Source: CAZONU01 sp965370045 (GTDB lineage: Bacteria; Planctomycetota; SZUA-567; JAKLDR01). From it: 36,122 nucleotides of DNA. The notes beneath the pieces are model-generated. The model searched no databases and was not told the origin of the DNA. It saw nothing but the letters and a program-made list of their open reading frames with translations. Each line of letters opens with the position of its first letter. The first letter of the stretch is position 1. The stretch lies in the NCBI GenBank assembly GCA_965370045.1, contig CBDUSI010000037.1:1-36122 (forward strand). The letters run 5' to 3'. This document shows positions 8,685 through 16,419 of the stretch, in pieces. The translations under genes and the position numbers were made by a program.

Positions 8685-11600
8685 CTACTCGGCGATTATC
8701 CAGCCCGCGGCCACGAGGTTGGCCGGGTAGTCGAAGACCGGCTTGTTGCCGCCGGTGTCCATGCCGAAGACCGTGCCGTTGGTGTTGATGATGAAGGTGC
8801 GGTAGCCGGTCCTGCGGTAGACCGCGGGCACGGCGCACAGCGCGAAGTCGTCGACCCAGTTGATCTTCTTCCCGCCGATGGTCTTCATGTTGTAGAAGAC
8901 ATAGCCATGCTTAGGCGGTCCCTTGGGGCCCCTGGCGGCGGCGAAGGCCGCGTCAATCAGATCGATGGGCGTCTTGGCCGCATCCTTGGTGCTGTACAGC
9001 GCGGTGAAGTCCGGGGCGTACTCCAGCACCCCGTTGCCATCCCAGTCGTTGCGGTGGAACATGGTCTGGGCCGCGGCGTAGGCCCGGCAGGAGCCCACCG
9101 CGTTGGTCTCCAGCGAGGTGCGCCGGGCGGCCAGCAGGCTGGGGATGGCGATGGCCGCGACAATGGAAACGGTGGCCAGGTTCTGGGGCGAGCCGCCGCC
9201 TCCGCCCAATCCCCCGCCGAAGCCCAGCGGGGTGAAGCTCTCGTGGAACACGCCGCCGGGCACCTTGCGGGTCACCGAGACGCCGGGGAAGAGGTGCTTG
9301 GTAACCGCGTCCGGCGGGGGCATGGTCGCCGGGTTGGTGAGCTGCTCAATGAGCTTGAAGAAGGTCTCCTCGCTGAGCTCGGCGTCGCCGAACGGCGCGT
9401 CCGCCGCGCGGGCCACGCCCTTGGGCTCGACCAGCGTCACCTTGCGGCCCTGCTTCTTGAGCTTGGCCGTCTGCTCGGCCCAGATTCTGTCAAAGGTTTT
9501 CTTGCTCAGGCTCTCGACGTGCGCGTCGCAGAAGACCGCTAGGCGCTTGCCGGCCTTGTCGGGGACGCTCTCGTAGGCCATGATGAAAGTGCCCGGGTCG
9601 ATGGCCTTCAGGCCGGCCACGTAGGCGTAGTCGATGCCGTCGGCGGCGTGCTTGCCGTATCCGGGGCAGAGCAGGACCTTCTTGTTGTCGATGTAGTTGG
9701 GCATCAGCACGCCCAGGTCCTTCTTGGGAAATATCTCGTCGTTGTCGTCGGCGTACATGTGTATGGCCAGGCCGATCTGGCGCAGGTTGGCCGAGGCGAC
9801 CGCGCGGCGGACGCCGCCAACCCGGTAGCGGGCGGCGGAGATGGCCGGACCCATCAGGCCCATGACCATGCCCATGCCGGCCATGCCGGTCTGCACCGTG
9901 GTGGCGGTGTCCACGAAGCCGATGCCGCAGGCGCCCTCGGTTTTGAGCCGGGCCACGGCCTTCTTGTAGGCGTCGCTCTCGGTCAGCCCGGCGGGGGCGT
10001 CCTTGCCCTTGGCCAGGCGGGCCAGGGCCCGTTTGACGGTCTGGACGTTGCCGCCGATGATCAGGTACTTGTCGGTGATCGCGTAGCCGGGAGCGGCCAT
10101 GTTGGCGATGTTGAAGGCGGTGACCGTCTGGCCGCGGTACTCGAAGGTAGTCACCGGCTGGGGCGCGCCGGCGACGCCTCCCTCCCTGCCGGCCAGCGTC
10201 TCGGCCAGCGCGGCCTTGGAAAGCTCGGTCATCTTGGCGGTCGCTTTGCGCAGGGCTGCGGCGTCCTTGACCTCGACGACGATGGCCAGCCCGTTGACCG
10301 AGGACATCAGCGGGTTGCCGCCCACCGCGCCGGCCGGCAGCACGTACATGCAGGCGCGGTTGCCCAGGGCGCCAATAACGTCCTTCTCGAGGTCGAAGCC
10401 CAGCTGCTTCTTGAACTCGGCCAGGCCCTTTTCCATTTCCTTGAGGGCCTTGCCCTCGTCGGCTGAGGCCAGCACCTTGCGCAGCAGGGGCATGAAGCGG
10501 TCGATGCGCAGCGAGCCGGCCTGCATGGTTACCACTTTGGGGGGCACTATTCTCAGGAACTCGGCGGGCAGCGGCTCGGCGCCCACCAGACCGAGGATGC
10601 CCTCCTCGCCCAGCTTGCAGGCCATGAAGGCCCGGCTGCGGAAGCCCGGCGCCTCCACGCTCAACGTCCCGGCGGCGGCGATGAAGTCCCGAACACCCAG
10701 GGCCTTGAGGATCTTCTCAGCGTCCGCGCGCTCCTTCTCCGGGGCCTGGCTCATGCCCTGCTCCAGGCCCTTCTTGAAGCCCAGGTACCAGAAGACGTCG
10801 GCGCGCCCGCCGAGCTTCCCGCGGCAAAGCCTATAATCGGCGCTGGTGGCCAGGGACTTCTCGCGCTTCGCGCCCGCCAGGGCCGCGGCCAGCTCCTTGA
10901 CCTGCTTCACGCCCCCGCCGGAAGCAAAGAACCATGCCTGGTGGTTCCCGGCGCGGAAGATGTAGAGACTCAGCTTGTCCTTGGAGATGCGCGTGCCCTT
11001 GATCTTGCCCCAGGTGAAGGGTTTCACCTCTCCGGGGATCTTGGTGGCCATTTTGCGAATGGTGGCGTTGACCCGGCCGGCGGCATCTGCGTCGCCCACC
11101 TTGGCCAGAATCCCGACGGACATCGGCGGGGGCGGAGTGGCGGTCGAGCCCGCCACGGCGATCTTCCAGCCGGCCTTCACGGGGTCATTGGGATAATCCA
11201 GGACCGGCTTGCCCTTGGTGTCCTTGGAGAATACGGTCCCGTTGGTGTTGATGATGAAGGTGAGCTTGCCGCTCTTGCCGGGCTTGGCGGGCACCGCGCA
11301 GAGTCCGTGATCGTCCACCCAGTTGATCTTCTTGCCGGCGATGGTCTTCATGTCGTGGAAGACGTAGCCGTGCTTAGGCGTCCCCTTGGGGCCCTTGGCG
11401 GCGGCGAAGGCCGCGTCGATCAGGTCAATAGGCAGGCCGGCGGCGCCGTCCTTGGTGCTGTGCAGCTTGCTGAAGTCCGGGGCGTACTCCAGCACGCCGT
11501 TGCCATCCCAGTCGTTGCGCTTGAACATGGCCTGGGCCTCGCAATAGACGTGCAGCGAGCCGACGGCGAAGGCCTGGTTGACCTTGATCTTGCGCTCCAC

Positions 11601-11951
11601 CTTCCCGGTGGGGAGCTTCTCCATGCCCAGGAAGGCCACGGTGATCTCCGTCCCGTAGGCCTTGCGGAAGTCCTCTTTCTTGATGCCGGTTTCCTTTTCC
11701 AGCCTGTTGACCATCTGGGTCATGACCTTGCTGAGGCCCTTGAGGTACTCCTTGACGTCCTCCTCGGCCAGGATCTTGCCCAGGGCGGTGCCGTCGAGGT
11801 CCTTGCCGGTCTTGGTCCAGTCCGAGACCTTGAGCAGGAAGACCGTGGTTTCCGGCAGGGCCTCCTCGATTTCCCCGGCGCGGGCCCGGGGCGCGGCGAC
11901 CAGCAGCGAGACGAACAGGGCAAGCACTATCGACAGACGGGTCAGTTTCAC
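8685..11951 (-). CDS. Giant exported protein with two DUF2950-like modules and a pseudopilin-like block (paralogue 2)
   Basis: The 1088-residue protein is a tandem paralogue of the downstream gene. I place the start at GTG 11951 because GGAAGGAG lies seven bases upstream and a signal peptide follows at once (LSIVLALFVSLLVAAP, ending ARAG). An upstream start would add 45 residues ahead of it. The DUF3352-like body is interrupted at about residues 127-262 by a DUF2950-like module (FKRNDWDGNGVLEYAPDF, TFIINTNGTVF). A pseudopilin-like block lies at about 690-835 (NLRQIGLAIHMYADDNDEIF; LAVFCDAHVES). A glycine-rich hinge then leads to a hydrophobic pilin-type helix (IVAAIAIPSLLAARR, about 930-945). 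The C-terminus (about 950-1088) is a second, very similar DUF2950-like module. Function is unknown; export is likely. Confidence 0.85.
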   Translation of the reverse strand: MKLTRLSIVLALFVSLLVAAPRARAGEIEEALPETTVFLLKVSDWTKTGKDLDGTALGKILAEEDVKEYLKGLSKVMTQMVNRLEKETGIKKEDFRKAYGTEITVAFLGMEKLPTGKVERKIKVNQAFAVGSLHVYCEAQAMFKRNDWDGNGVLEYAPDFSKLHSTKDGAAGLPIDLIDAAFAAAKGPKGTPKHGYVFHDMKTIAGKKINWVDDHGLCAVPAKPGKSGKLTFIINTNGTVFSKDTKGKPVLDYPNDPVKAGWKIAVAGSTATPPPPMSVGILAKVGDADAAGRVNATIRKMATKIPGEVKPFTWGKIKGTRISKDKLSLYIFRAGNHQAWFFASGGGVKQVKELAAALAGAKREKSLATSADYRLCRGKLGGRADVFWYLGFKKGLEQGMSQAPEKERADAEKILKALGVRDFIAAAGTLSVEAPGFRSRAFMACKLGEEGILGLVGAEPLPAEFLRIVPPKVVTMQAGSLRIDRFMPLLRKVLASADEGKALKEMEKGLAEFKKQLGFDLEKDVIGALGNRACMYVLPAGAVGGNPLMSSVNGLAIVVEVKDAAALRKATAKMTELSKAALAETLAGREGGVAGAPQPVTTFEYRGQTVTAFNIANMAAPGYAITDKYLIIGGNVQTVKRALARLAKGKDAPAGLTESDAYKKAVARLKTEGACGIGFVDTATTVQTGMAGMGMVMGLMGPAISAARYRVGGVRRAVASANLRQIGLAIHMYADDNDEIFPKKDLGVLMPNYIDNKKVLLCPGYGKHAADGIDYAYVAGLKAIDPGTFIMAYESVPDKAGKRLAVFCDAHVESLSKKTFDRIWAEQTAKLKKQGRKVTLVEPKGVARAADAPFGDAELSEETFFKLIEQLTNPATMPPPDAVTKHLFPGVSVTRKVPGGVFHESFTPLGFGGGLGGGGGSPQNLATVSIVAAIAIPSLLAARRTSLETNAVGSCRAYAAAQTMFHRNDWDGNGVLEYAPDFTALYSTKDAAKTPIDLIDAAFAAARGPKGPPKHGYVFYNMKTIGGKKINWVDDFALCAVPAVYRRTGYRTFIINTNGTVFGMDTGGNKPVFDYPANLVAAGWIIAE
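8697..9101 (-). repeat. C-terminal copy of a ~405-bp duplicated DUF2950-like module
   Basis: This stretch encodes the last ~135 residues of the large exported protein. It is closely similar at DNA level to 11160-11565, for example in the segments encoding the WVDD and KHGYVF lines. The two copies are in the same orientation within one gene. Confidence 0.75.
11160..11565 (-). repeat. Internal copy of the duplicated DUF2950-like module
   Basis: This segment encodes residues about 127-262 of the same protein and matches 8697-9101. The adjacent paralogue (5862-8660) lacks any such block here: its sequence runs directly from the 'MEK' line to the 'YLARVGD' line. It therefore looks like an insertion of a module into an older domain. 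Confidence 0.7.
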
Positions 11952-12085
11952 GGCGGATCTCCTTCCGGTCATCAGTACGCGGAACCGGCCTGACGGGCTG
12001 CTGACATATCCCCCCCCGTGGCCTGCCGACGCGGCGCGAGCCGTGACCGGCGGGGAGAGCCTATCCCTCCCGGGTGGGGCCGTCA

Positions 12086-12091
12086 ATTATA
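12086..12091 (-). promoter_or_regulatory. Possible -10 element for the tandem exported-protein genes
   Basis: TATAAT on the minus strand sits in an unusually AT-rich patch (AATTATAATTGAC) 135 bases upstream of the GTG at 11951. No good -35 hexamer is visible at 16-18 bases, so this is only a candidate. Apart from this patch, the 280-base gap 11952-12231 shows nothing recognisable. Confidence 0.3.
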
Positions 12092-12231
12092 ATTCCCGGC
12101 GACATCTGTAACCCACTCCCCGCCATCGCGGCGCTTGCGCGATGTCTACGGGAAGAGCGGAAATGGATAAACCGTCCCCGGATTACGCAGGCTCTATTGC
12201 TTGGGTTTGTCCTGCAAGCCGGGCATGGGGC

Positions 12232-13140
12232 TTAGAAGCACTGCATCCGCAGCTTCGTTTCACGGGTGTCTGGGGAGTAGAAGAGATATGCTATCCCCGA
12301 GTCACCCAGTTCGACGTCGTCGGTGCCCAGAAACTGGCCGATATACATCATTGGCTTGCCGTTGCGGTCCAGAGAAACGTCCTTGTCCTGAATCCAAAAG
12401 ACGTGGCCGCCCACCTTGGTGGCGTAGCACGTGAAGTTGAGGTAGAGCGACTGCTCCTCGGAGAACTGCGGGTCGCCAATACTCTCCAGTTCGTCTCCGG
12501 GGTAGGGGTAATCGGTCAGCAACCAGGGCCGTCCGAGTTCCACAGGACTCTTGCCCCCACCTTCGCCATGCCAGCGGGGTTCGGCGTTGAGCCAGACCAG
12601 GGAGTAGTGGCCTTCATTTTCGGACATGCACTCCAGGCAGTAGTGGAAGACCAGGGCCTTGCCCGGCAGATCGAGATCGAGCGGGGCATCCCGGAAGTCC
12701 AACTGGCCGATGAACAGCATGCGTTCACCACAGCCCTTACAGACCGGCCACTCATGTCCTTCGGGGAGCAGGCAGGGGCCGTCGGCTGAACTGTAAAACG
12801 TCGAGTATGCGTCGGGCAGCCGGTTCCCAGAGTAGGTGAAGATTCTCGTGGCTTTCGGGTCGTGCAGGAATGGCTCCAGGAGTTCCGAGTAGCGGGTGAA
12901 CCAATTCTCCCGTGCGGTGACGCAGGCGCCGTTTGCCATGCCCAAACCTTCGTGGACGACGTCCAGGGCGGGGTCGTCCTTGACGGCTGCAAGGACCGGG
13001 CTGTCAGCCCAGTCCGTAGGGCCCGGCTCTCCGTGCTCTTCCACGACCTCATCTCGGCTGGAGTGTATGCCCATTACCATCTTGGGGCCGCCGGGGTACT
13101 CATAGACAGCTAGCCACGCCTCGGGGAGTCCTTCCGGCAT
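12232..13140 (-). CDS. DUF1963-like (YwqG-type) protein with two CxxC pairs
   Basis: This 302-residue soluble protein resembles the DUF1963/YwqG family. The family-like lines are PVCKGCGERMLFIGQLDF near residue 133, a conserved-looking middle, and GIAYLFYSPDTRET near the C-terminus. Two CxxC pairs (CKGC around 135 and CLEC around 167) could bind zinc, which is a known variant in this broad family. I choose ATG 13140 because CGGAGA lies about eight bases upstream. A GTG six codons earlier is possible but has no better site. The gene stands alone, between a gap at its 3' end and a divergent region at its 5' end. The cellular role of DUF1963 proteins is not established. Confidence 0.75.
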   Translation of the reverse strand: MPEGLPEAWLAVYEYPGGPKMVMGIHSSRDEVVEEHGEPGPTDWADSPVLAAVKDDPALDVVHEGLGMANGACVTARENWFTRYSELLEPFLHDPKATRIFTYSGNRLPDAYSTFYSSADGPCLLPEGHEWPVCKGCGERMLFIGQLDFRDAPLDLDLPGKALVFHYCLECMSENEGHYSLVWLNAEPRWHGEGGGKSPVELGRPWLLTDYPYPGDELESIGDPQFSEEQSLYLNFTCYATKVGGHVFWIQDKDVSLDRNGKPMMYIGQFLGTDDVELGDSGIAYLFYSPDTRETKLRMQCF

Positions 13141-13454
13141 GTGTTTATCTCCGACCACTATACTTATGCCTCACCCCGAACTTCTTGTCAAGCGTTCTCT
13201 GTCAGGCAGGCTGTCGAACCGTCGAAACCCGGGCATTCCGGTTACACCTCACCAGTATTGCCCAGCCCCACCTGCTCCCATTGCCTCTCTAGCAACATAC
13301 CCCGCCGGGGCCCCGGGGTCAACCCCGAAGCTGGAATTCTGTTTTTCGGACATCTCAACCAGCGATTCTCGCCCTAAACTCCGTTTTCTGGTGCATGTAA
13401 GCAGCGCTATATCAGTCACTTGTCTCTTTCTCAACAGTATTCTGTATTATCTGC
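13141..13454. other. Intergenic region between the DUF1963-like gene and the repeat-bearing island
   Basis: About 310 bases with noticeably lower G+C than the flanks. It holds a candidate minus-strand promoter (13163-13191) for the DUF1963-like gene and ends at the strong plus-strand promoter at 13455. Reading frames here show no protein-like composition, and I see no RNA gene. Confidence 0.5.
13163..13191 (-). promoter_or_regulatory. Candidate sigma70-type promoter for the DUF1963-like gene
   Basis: On the minus strand a perfect TTGACA (13191-13186) is followed after 17 bases by CATAAG (13168-13163), a four-of-six match to the -10 consensus. This would place the transcript start about 15 bases upstream of the ATG at 13140, leaving just enough room for the ribosome-binding site. 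Confidence 0.35.
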
Positions 13455-13483
13455 TTGACATTCGGGTGTGTTCGCTGTATAAT
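13455..13483 (+). promoter_or_regulatory. Perfect consensus sigma70 promoter
   Basis: TTGACA (13455-13460), a 17-base spacer and TATAAT (13478-13483) form an exact housekeeping-sigma consensus. Transcription would start near 13490, at the first copy of the 'accaccaag' repeat, and run into the ORFs at 13527 and 13667. A full-consensus promoter is striking in this G+C-rich window. Confidence 0.7.
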
Positions 13484-13490
13484 ACTATTG

Positions 13491-13512
13491 AACCACCAAG
13501 ACGCCAAGAAGG
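13491..13512 (+). repeat. Dispersed 'accaccaag' repeat, copy 1 (diverged)
   Basis: The sequence aaccaccaagacgccaagaa differs by one base from the copies at 14034 and 14466 over their shared core. It lies at the expected transcription start of the promoter at 13455. Confidence 0.7.
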
Positions 13513-13526
13513 ACGAGAGAAGAGAT

Positions 13527-13685
13527 ATGATTGGGCCGCGGACATCCAGACCAGGTTGCCACTCGGAGCGGCGCTTCAGGTGCCCGACGAGGGGCAAGTC
13601 GGTTGCCATAACCACGCCAGGGAGGGCGGAACCTCGCCGGTTTGACAGGATGTCAAAAGCTATCGTTTGGGGAACGCAGCGGTGA
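13527..13685 (+). CDS. Possible small basic protein upstream of the two-module gene
   Basis: A 52-codon frame starts at an ATG preceded by GAGAGAAGAGAT. It ends in a TGA that overlaps a GTG in the frame of the next ORF (GTGA, 13682-13685), an arrangement typical of translational coupling. The product is arginine-rich (MIGPRTSRPGCHSERRFRC) and matches no family I recognise. It may instead be untranslated leader of the transcript from 13455; I lean slightly that way. Confidence 0.25.
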   Translation: MIGPRTSRPGCHSERRFRCPTRGKSVAITTPGRAEPRRFDRMSKAIVWGTQR

Positions 13686-14659
13686 TCCAGGAGCCCAGGC
13701 AGCCGGATATGGTGTCCTCCGTGGTGAAAGAACTCCCCTTCCCCCGCGAGGTGCTCATCGACGCCGCCCGCCAGCGCGCGCGGGGCGCCTCCTGGGAATC
13801 TATCGCCGAGAACACCGGGACCAGCGCCGGCGACCTGGTTACTTTCAGCATTGATCATCCCGAGGTCTGGGGCCCGCTGTCCGAGCGCGCCGAGAAGCTG
13901 CGTTTGCAGGAAGCCGAGGGCGAAACCCTCGCGGGCCTTTGCCTGTTGCTGAAAAGCGACGACGAAACCGCCGCTGAAAACGCCGCGCGCGAGCTGCTGA
14001 TTCACCGCCGCCACGTCGAGCGAAGACGTTATCAACCACCAAGACACCAAGACACCAAGAACCTTGAGGGCTCCAACGCGGCGGAAGCCGCTCGCGAAGC
14101 CAGCGCGCTTTCCCGCGACCCGGGCTCCAACTTGGTGTCTTGGTGTCTTGGTGGTGAGAAAGAAGCGCCGGAAGAGCTGGTGCGGCGAATCACCTACGCC
14201 GCCCATCGCGTGGCCCACGGCGCCGATTACATTTCGATTGCCGGCGAAGTCGGCCATCCCCGGGAGGAAGTAACGCGCTGGGCCTTCATCTACGCGAAGG
14301 CCTGGGACAAGGCCTATCCTGCGTCGCGCCGCACGGCCGCACAGTTCGGCGCGTCACTGGCCGTTAACAGGCTGCTGGACTTCGTAGTCGGCTTCGATCC
14401 CAAGCTCGCCGCCCGCGCCGGGCGGACCTTGCTGGTTCACAGGCGGCACATGCACTGGGCTAATCAACCACCAAGACACCAAGACTCGAAGAAGAGTGAG
14501 TGTTCAGAGCTCAGTGTTCGGTGTTCAGGAGCCCCGAAAACTGAAAACCGAAAGCTGAAAACTGGCTTGGAACCTCGGTGCCTCTGTGCTGAAGAAGGCG
14601 GTTCCATGTCCTCCGTGGTGAAAAGGGTCTTGCCCCGGCCGCGCGACGGGCCCAGTTAG
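13667..14659 (+). CDS. Orphan protein of two related modules separated by dispersed repeats
   Basis: The 330-codon frame encodes two related modules. Module 1 (about residues 20-118) has a helix-turn-helix-like stretch, RGASWESIAENTGTSAGDL. Module 2 (about 165-275) has the counterpart HGADYISIAGEVGHPREEV. Both end in a similar line: LLIHRRH then QPPRHQDTK, and LLVHRRH then QPPRHQDSK. The 'QPPRHQD' part is encoded by a dispersed repeat, and its inverted copy encodes SWCLGGEKE between the modules. A third partial start (SSVVKRVLPRPR) lies near the C-terminus and mirrors SSVVKELPFPRE near residue 17. The start is uncertain: TTG 13667, GTG 13682 (overlapping a TGA) or ATG 13709. The fold recalls small DNA-binding or terminase-small-subunit proteins, but no family is assigned. 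The last ~55 codons run through heptamer repeats and may not be functional. Confidence 0.55.
   Translation: MGNAAVIQEPRQPDMVSSVVKELPFPREVLIDAARQRARGASWESIAENTGTSAGDLVTFSIDHPEVWGPLSERAEKLRLQEAEGETLAGLCLLLKSDDETAAENAARELLIHRRHVERRRYQPPRHQDTKNLEGSNAAEAAREASALSRDPGSNLVSWCLGGEKEAPEELVRRITYAAHRVAHGADYISIAGEVGHPREEVTRWAFIYAKAWDKAYPASRRTAAQFGASLAVNRLLDFVVGFDPKLAARAGRTLLVHRRHMHWANQPPRHQDSKKSECSELSVRCSGAPKTENRKLKTGLEPRCLCAEEGGSMSSVVKRVLPRPRDGPS
14031..14059 (+). repeat. Dispersed 'accaccaag' repeat, copy 2; left arm of a perfect inverted repeat
   Basis: Bases 14035-14059 are built of an 8-base period (accaagac) and form an exact 25-base inverted repeat with 14131-14155. Bases 14031-14053 are identical to 14463-14485. 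Confidence 0.85.
14131..14155 (-). repeat. Dispersed 'accaccaag' repeat, copy 3; right arm of the inverted repeat
   Basis: This is the exact reverse complement of 14035-14059, separated from it by 71 bases. Short direct repeats (gggctccaac) lie just inside both arms, at 14068 and 14122. The whole block 14035-14155 looks like a miniature inverted-repeat element that stays in frame. Confidence 0.85.
14463..14485 (+). repeat. Dispersed 'accaccaag' repeat, copy 4
   Basis: The 23 bases are identical to 14031-14053. Like that copy, it follows directly after the codons for the HRRH line of a module. Confidence 0.85.
14501..14528 (+). repeat. Heptamer tandem array, tgttcag type
   Basis: Four consecutive 7-base units: tgttcag, agctcag, tgttcgg, tgttcag. 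A related ctcagtgttcag string recurs at about 14718-14729, outside the ORF. The array resembles short tandemly repeated repetitive (STRR-like) sequences known in several bacterial groups. Confidence 0.7.
14534..14565 (+). repeat. Heptamer tandem array, ctgaaaa type
   Basis: Four 7-base units (ccgaaaa, ctgaaaa, ccgaaag, ctgaaaa) followed by a partial ctgg. It starts six bases after the tgttcag array, so two different heptamer families are adjacent. Confidence 0.7.
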
Positions 14660-14690
14660 CGCGACGGCCGGGCTGAAGGGGGAAGGCCGC

Positions 14691-14719
14691 TTGACACGAC
14701 GCCTTCCGCAGCGCAGACT
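14691..14719 (+). promoter_or_regulatory. Candidate promoter for the amidohydrolase gene
   Basis: TTGACA (14691-14696) is followed after 17 bases by CAGACT, only a three-of-six -10 match. It lies in the 165-base gap after the repeat-bearing gene, about 105 bases before the ATG at 14825. Confidence 0.3.
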
Positions 14720-14824
14720 CAGTGTTCAGGAAATCGGGGCCGGTACACCCACGCTGGTGGGGGCGCGGTAGAAGGACGTTCAGGTCGGCGCAGCAACGGT
14801 TAACGGCGGAAGCATCAGAAAGAG

Positions 14825-16129
14825 ATGGACCAGCACACACAGGAAAGACACGACACGAAACTGAACCAGACGGGGGAAAAGCTCGTCGAGTCGCTGGCGG
14901 GCATTCCGGTAATCGACGCCCACGAGCACCTGCTGCCCGAGAAGCAGCGCACGGGCATGCGCATCGATTTCTCGATCCTTTTCTCCCAGTACGCGAAGAT
15001 CTCGCTGGCCTCCGCGGGCATGTCGCCGGAGGACTGCGACAGGCTGTTCGATTATGGCAAACAGGGAATCTCCGTCCGCGAAAAGTGGAAGCTCTTCCGG
15101 GAGCACTACCCTTCAACAAAGCACGCTTCGCTGCTGCGGCCCGCCAGGATATGGATAGAGGAAGTGCTGGGCTACGAGGGCCTCGATGACGACAATTTCG
15201 AGGAGATATCCGACCGGCTCCAGGAGGCCAACACTCCGGGGATATACAACAAGATACTCCGGGACATGTGCAAGGTCGAAACCGTCTTCGCCTGCCGGGA
15301 CAGGCCGGAGGAGTACGACGAAGAGGACAGGAAGCTCATCAACCCTTTGCTGGTGATCAGCAGCTTCTTTCCCTCGGACACCGGGTTCATCCAGGAGTAC
15401 TTCGGCGAGATTGCGGGCAAGCGGGAACCGGACCTCGACGAGTATCTTGAGTGGATATTCGAGGAGAAGAAGGAGGCGATAGCCGGAGGCGTGTGGGGCG
15501 TGAAGTCGAGATCCTTCCCCGGCTACGACCCCGACAGGAAGAAGGCGCAGGAAATAATGCAGGCGCTGCACAAAGGCAGCCTGAAGCAGGTCAACGTCAC
15601 CAATCCCGCGGCCGTGACCGCGCCGCTTACCTCCGTCATCTACGAGCGGGGGATCCAGTTCGCCGAGAAACACGGCCTGCCCGTCGCGGTGCACTCCGGA
15701 GTCTGGGGCGACTTCCGGACCCTGGCGCCCGGTTGCCTCATTCCGGTGGCCCAGAGACACCCGCGGATCAGGTTCGACCTCTTCCACCTGGGGATGCCCT
15801 ATGTGCGCGAGGCGATCATGGTGGCGACGATGCTTCCCAACGTCTCGCTGAACCTCACCTGGGCGCACGCCATCTCCGAGCAGACCACGATCCGGGCGAT
15901 AGACGAGTGCCTCGACATGGTCCCCCTCAACAAGATCACAGCGTTCGGCGCCGACTACGGCGCTCAGATCGAGAATGTGTACGGATGTCTCAAGATGACC
16001 AAGGAAAACGTCGCCCGCGCGCTGGCCAGGAGGATCGACGCCGGACGTATGGATTTCGATGAGGCGATGCGAATAGCGAACATGTGGTTTTACGACAACC
16101 CCAGAAGGACATACAGTCGGCCAGCGTGA
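14825..16129 (+). CDS. Amidohydrolase-family metal-dependent hydrolase
   Basis: The 434-residue protein has the layout of the amidohydrolase 2 branch of the metal-dependent hydrolase superfamily. The first metal-binding pair is in IPVIDAHEHL (H33, H35). Likely further ligands are the histidine of VAVHSGVWG (about 290), the histidine of DLFHLGMPY (about 321), and the aspartate of TAFGADYG (about 376). No signal peptide is present, so it is cytoplasmic. Members of this branch include decarboxylases, lactonases and uronate-isomerase-like enzymes; the substrate cannot be read from the sequence. The ATG lies after GAAAGAG, a weak ribosome-binding site. It is transcribed alone, followed by a hairpin at 16211. 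Confidence 0.85.
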   Translation: MDQHTQERHDTKLNQTGEKLVESLAGIPVIDAHEHLLPEKQRTGMRIDFSILFSQYAKISLASAGMSPEDCDRLFDYGKQGISVREKWKLFREHYPSTKHASLLRPARIWIEEVLGYEGLDDDNFEEISDRLQEANTPGIYNKILRDMCKVETVFACRDRPEEYDEEDRKLINPLLVISSFFPSDTGFIQEYFGEIAGKREPDLDEYLEWIFEEKKEAIAGGVWGVKSRSFPGYDPDRKKAQEIMQALHKGSLKQVNVTNPAAVTAPLTSVIYERGIQFAEKHGLPVAVHSGVWGDFRTLAPGCLIPVAQRHPRIRFDLFHLGMPYVREAIMVATMLPNVSLNLTWAHAISEQTTIRAIDECLDMVPLNKITAFGADYGAQIENVYGCLKMTKENVARALARRIDAGRMDFDEAMRIANMWFYDNPRRTYSRPA

Positions 16130-16210
16130 TTGCGTGGAGCACCGCGGTGTGGAGGCAGCCAGGCCAGTACTTGAGCAGCGGCTGGCCCGCCCGCGAAAGA
16201 CCAATGGAAA

Positions 16211-16238
16211 AGGGCCGGAGCTGCAACCCTCCGGCCCT
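16211..16238 (+). terminator. Hairpin terminator after the amidohydrolase
   Basis: A perfect 10-bp stem (agggccggag / ctccggccct) with an eight-base loop lies 82 bases after the stop at 16129. On the plus strand the following bases are not T-rich; the run of A before the stem would give the U-tract only on the minus strand. Confidence 0.5.
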
Positions 16239-16419
16239 CTTCGCGGCAAGGAGTTTTCTATCTCCCTTACGCTAGGGACATCGGGCCGGAGGCGAGTTCT
16301 TTAACCGGAAATCCGGGCGGAAAACCCTGATTTCCAGGGGGAAGCGTCTGCACGAAGTGCAATCGCAATTCGGCCGGGAAACGACAAATCGGCCGCTTCG
16401 GCAGTTGCTTTAGCGGCTT

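Noticed and set aside
11952..12086. 45-codon extension of the giant exported protein
   Set aside because: It would bury the signal peptide; the GTG at 11951 has a well-placed AAGGAG.
13139..13645. 168-codon plus-strand frame
   Set aside because: It runs through the divergent promoter region, overlaps the start of the DUF1963-like gene, and shows no protein-like pattern.
13491..14485. 'accaccaag' repeats as a CRISPR array
   Set aside because: Only four copies in mixed orientation and irregular spacing, with coding sequence between them and no cas genes.
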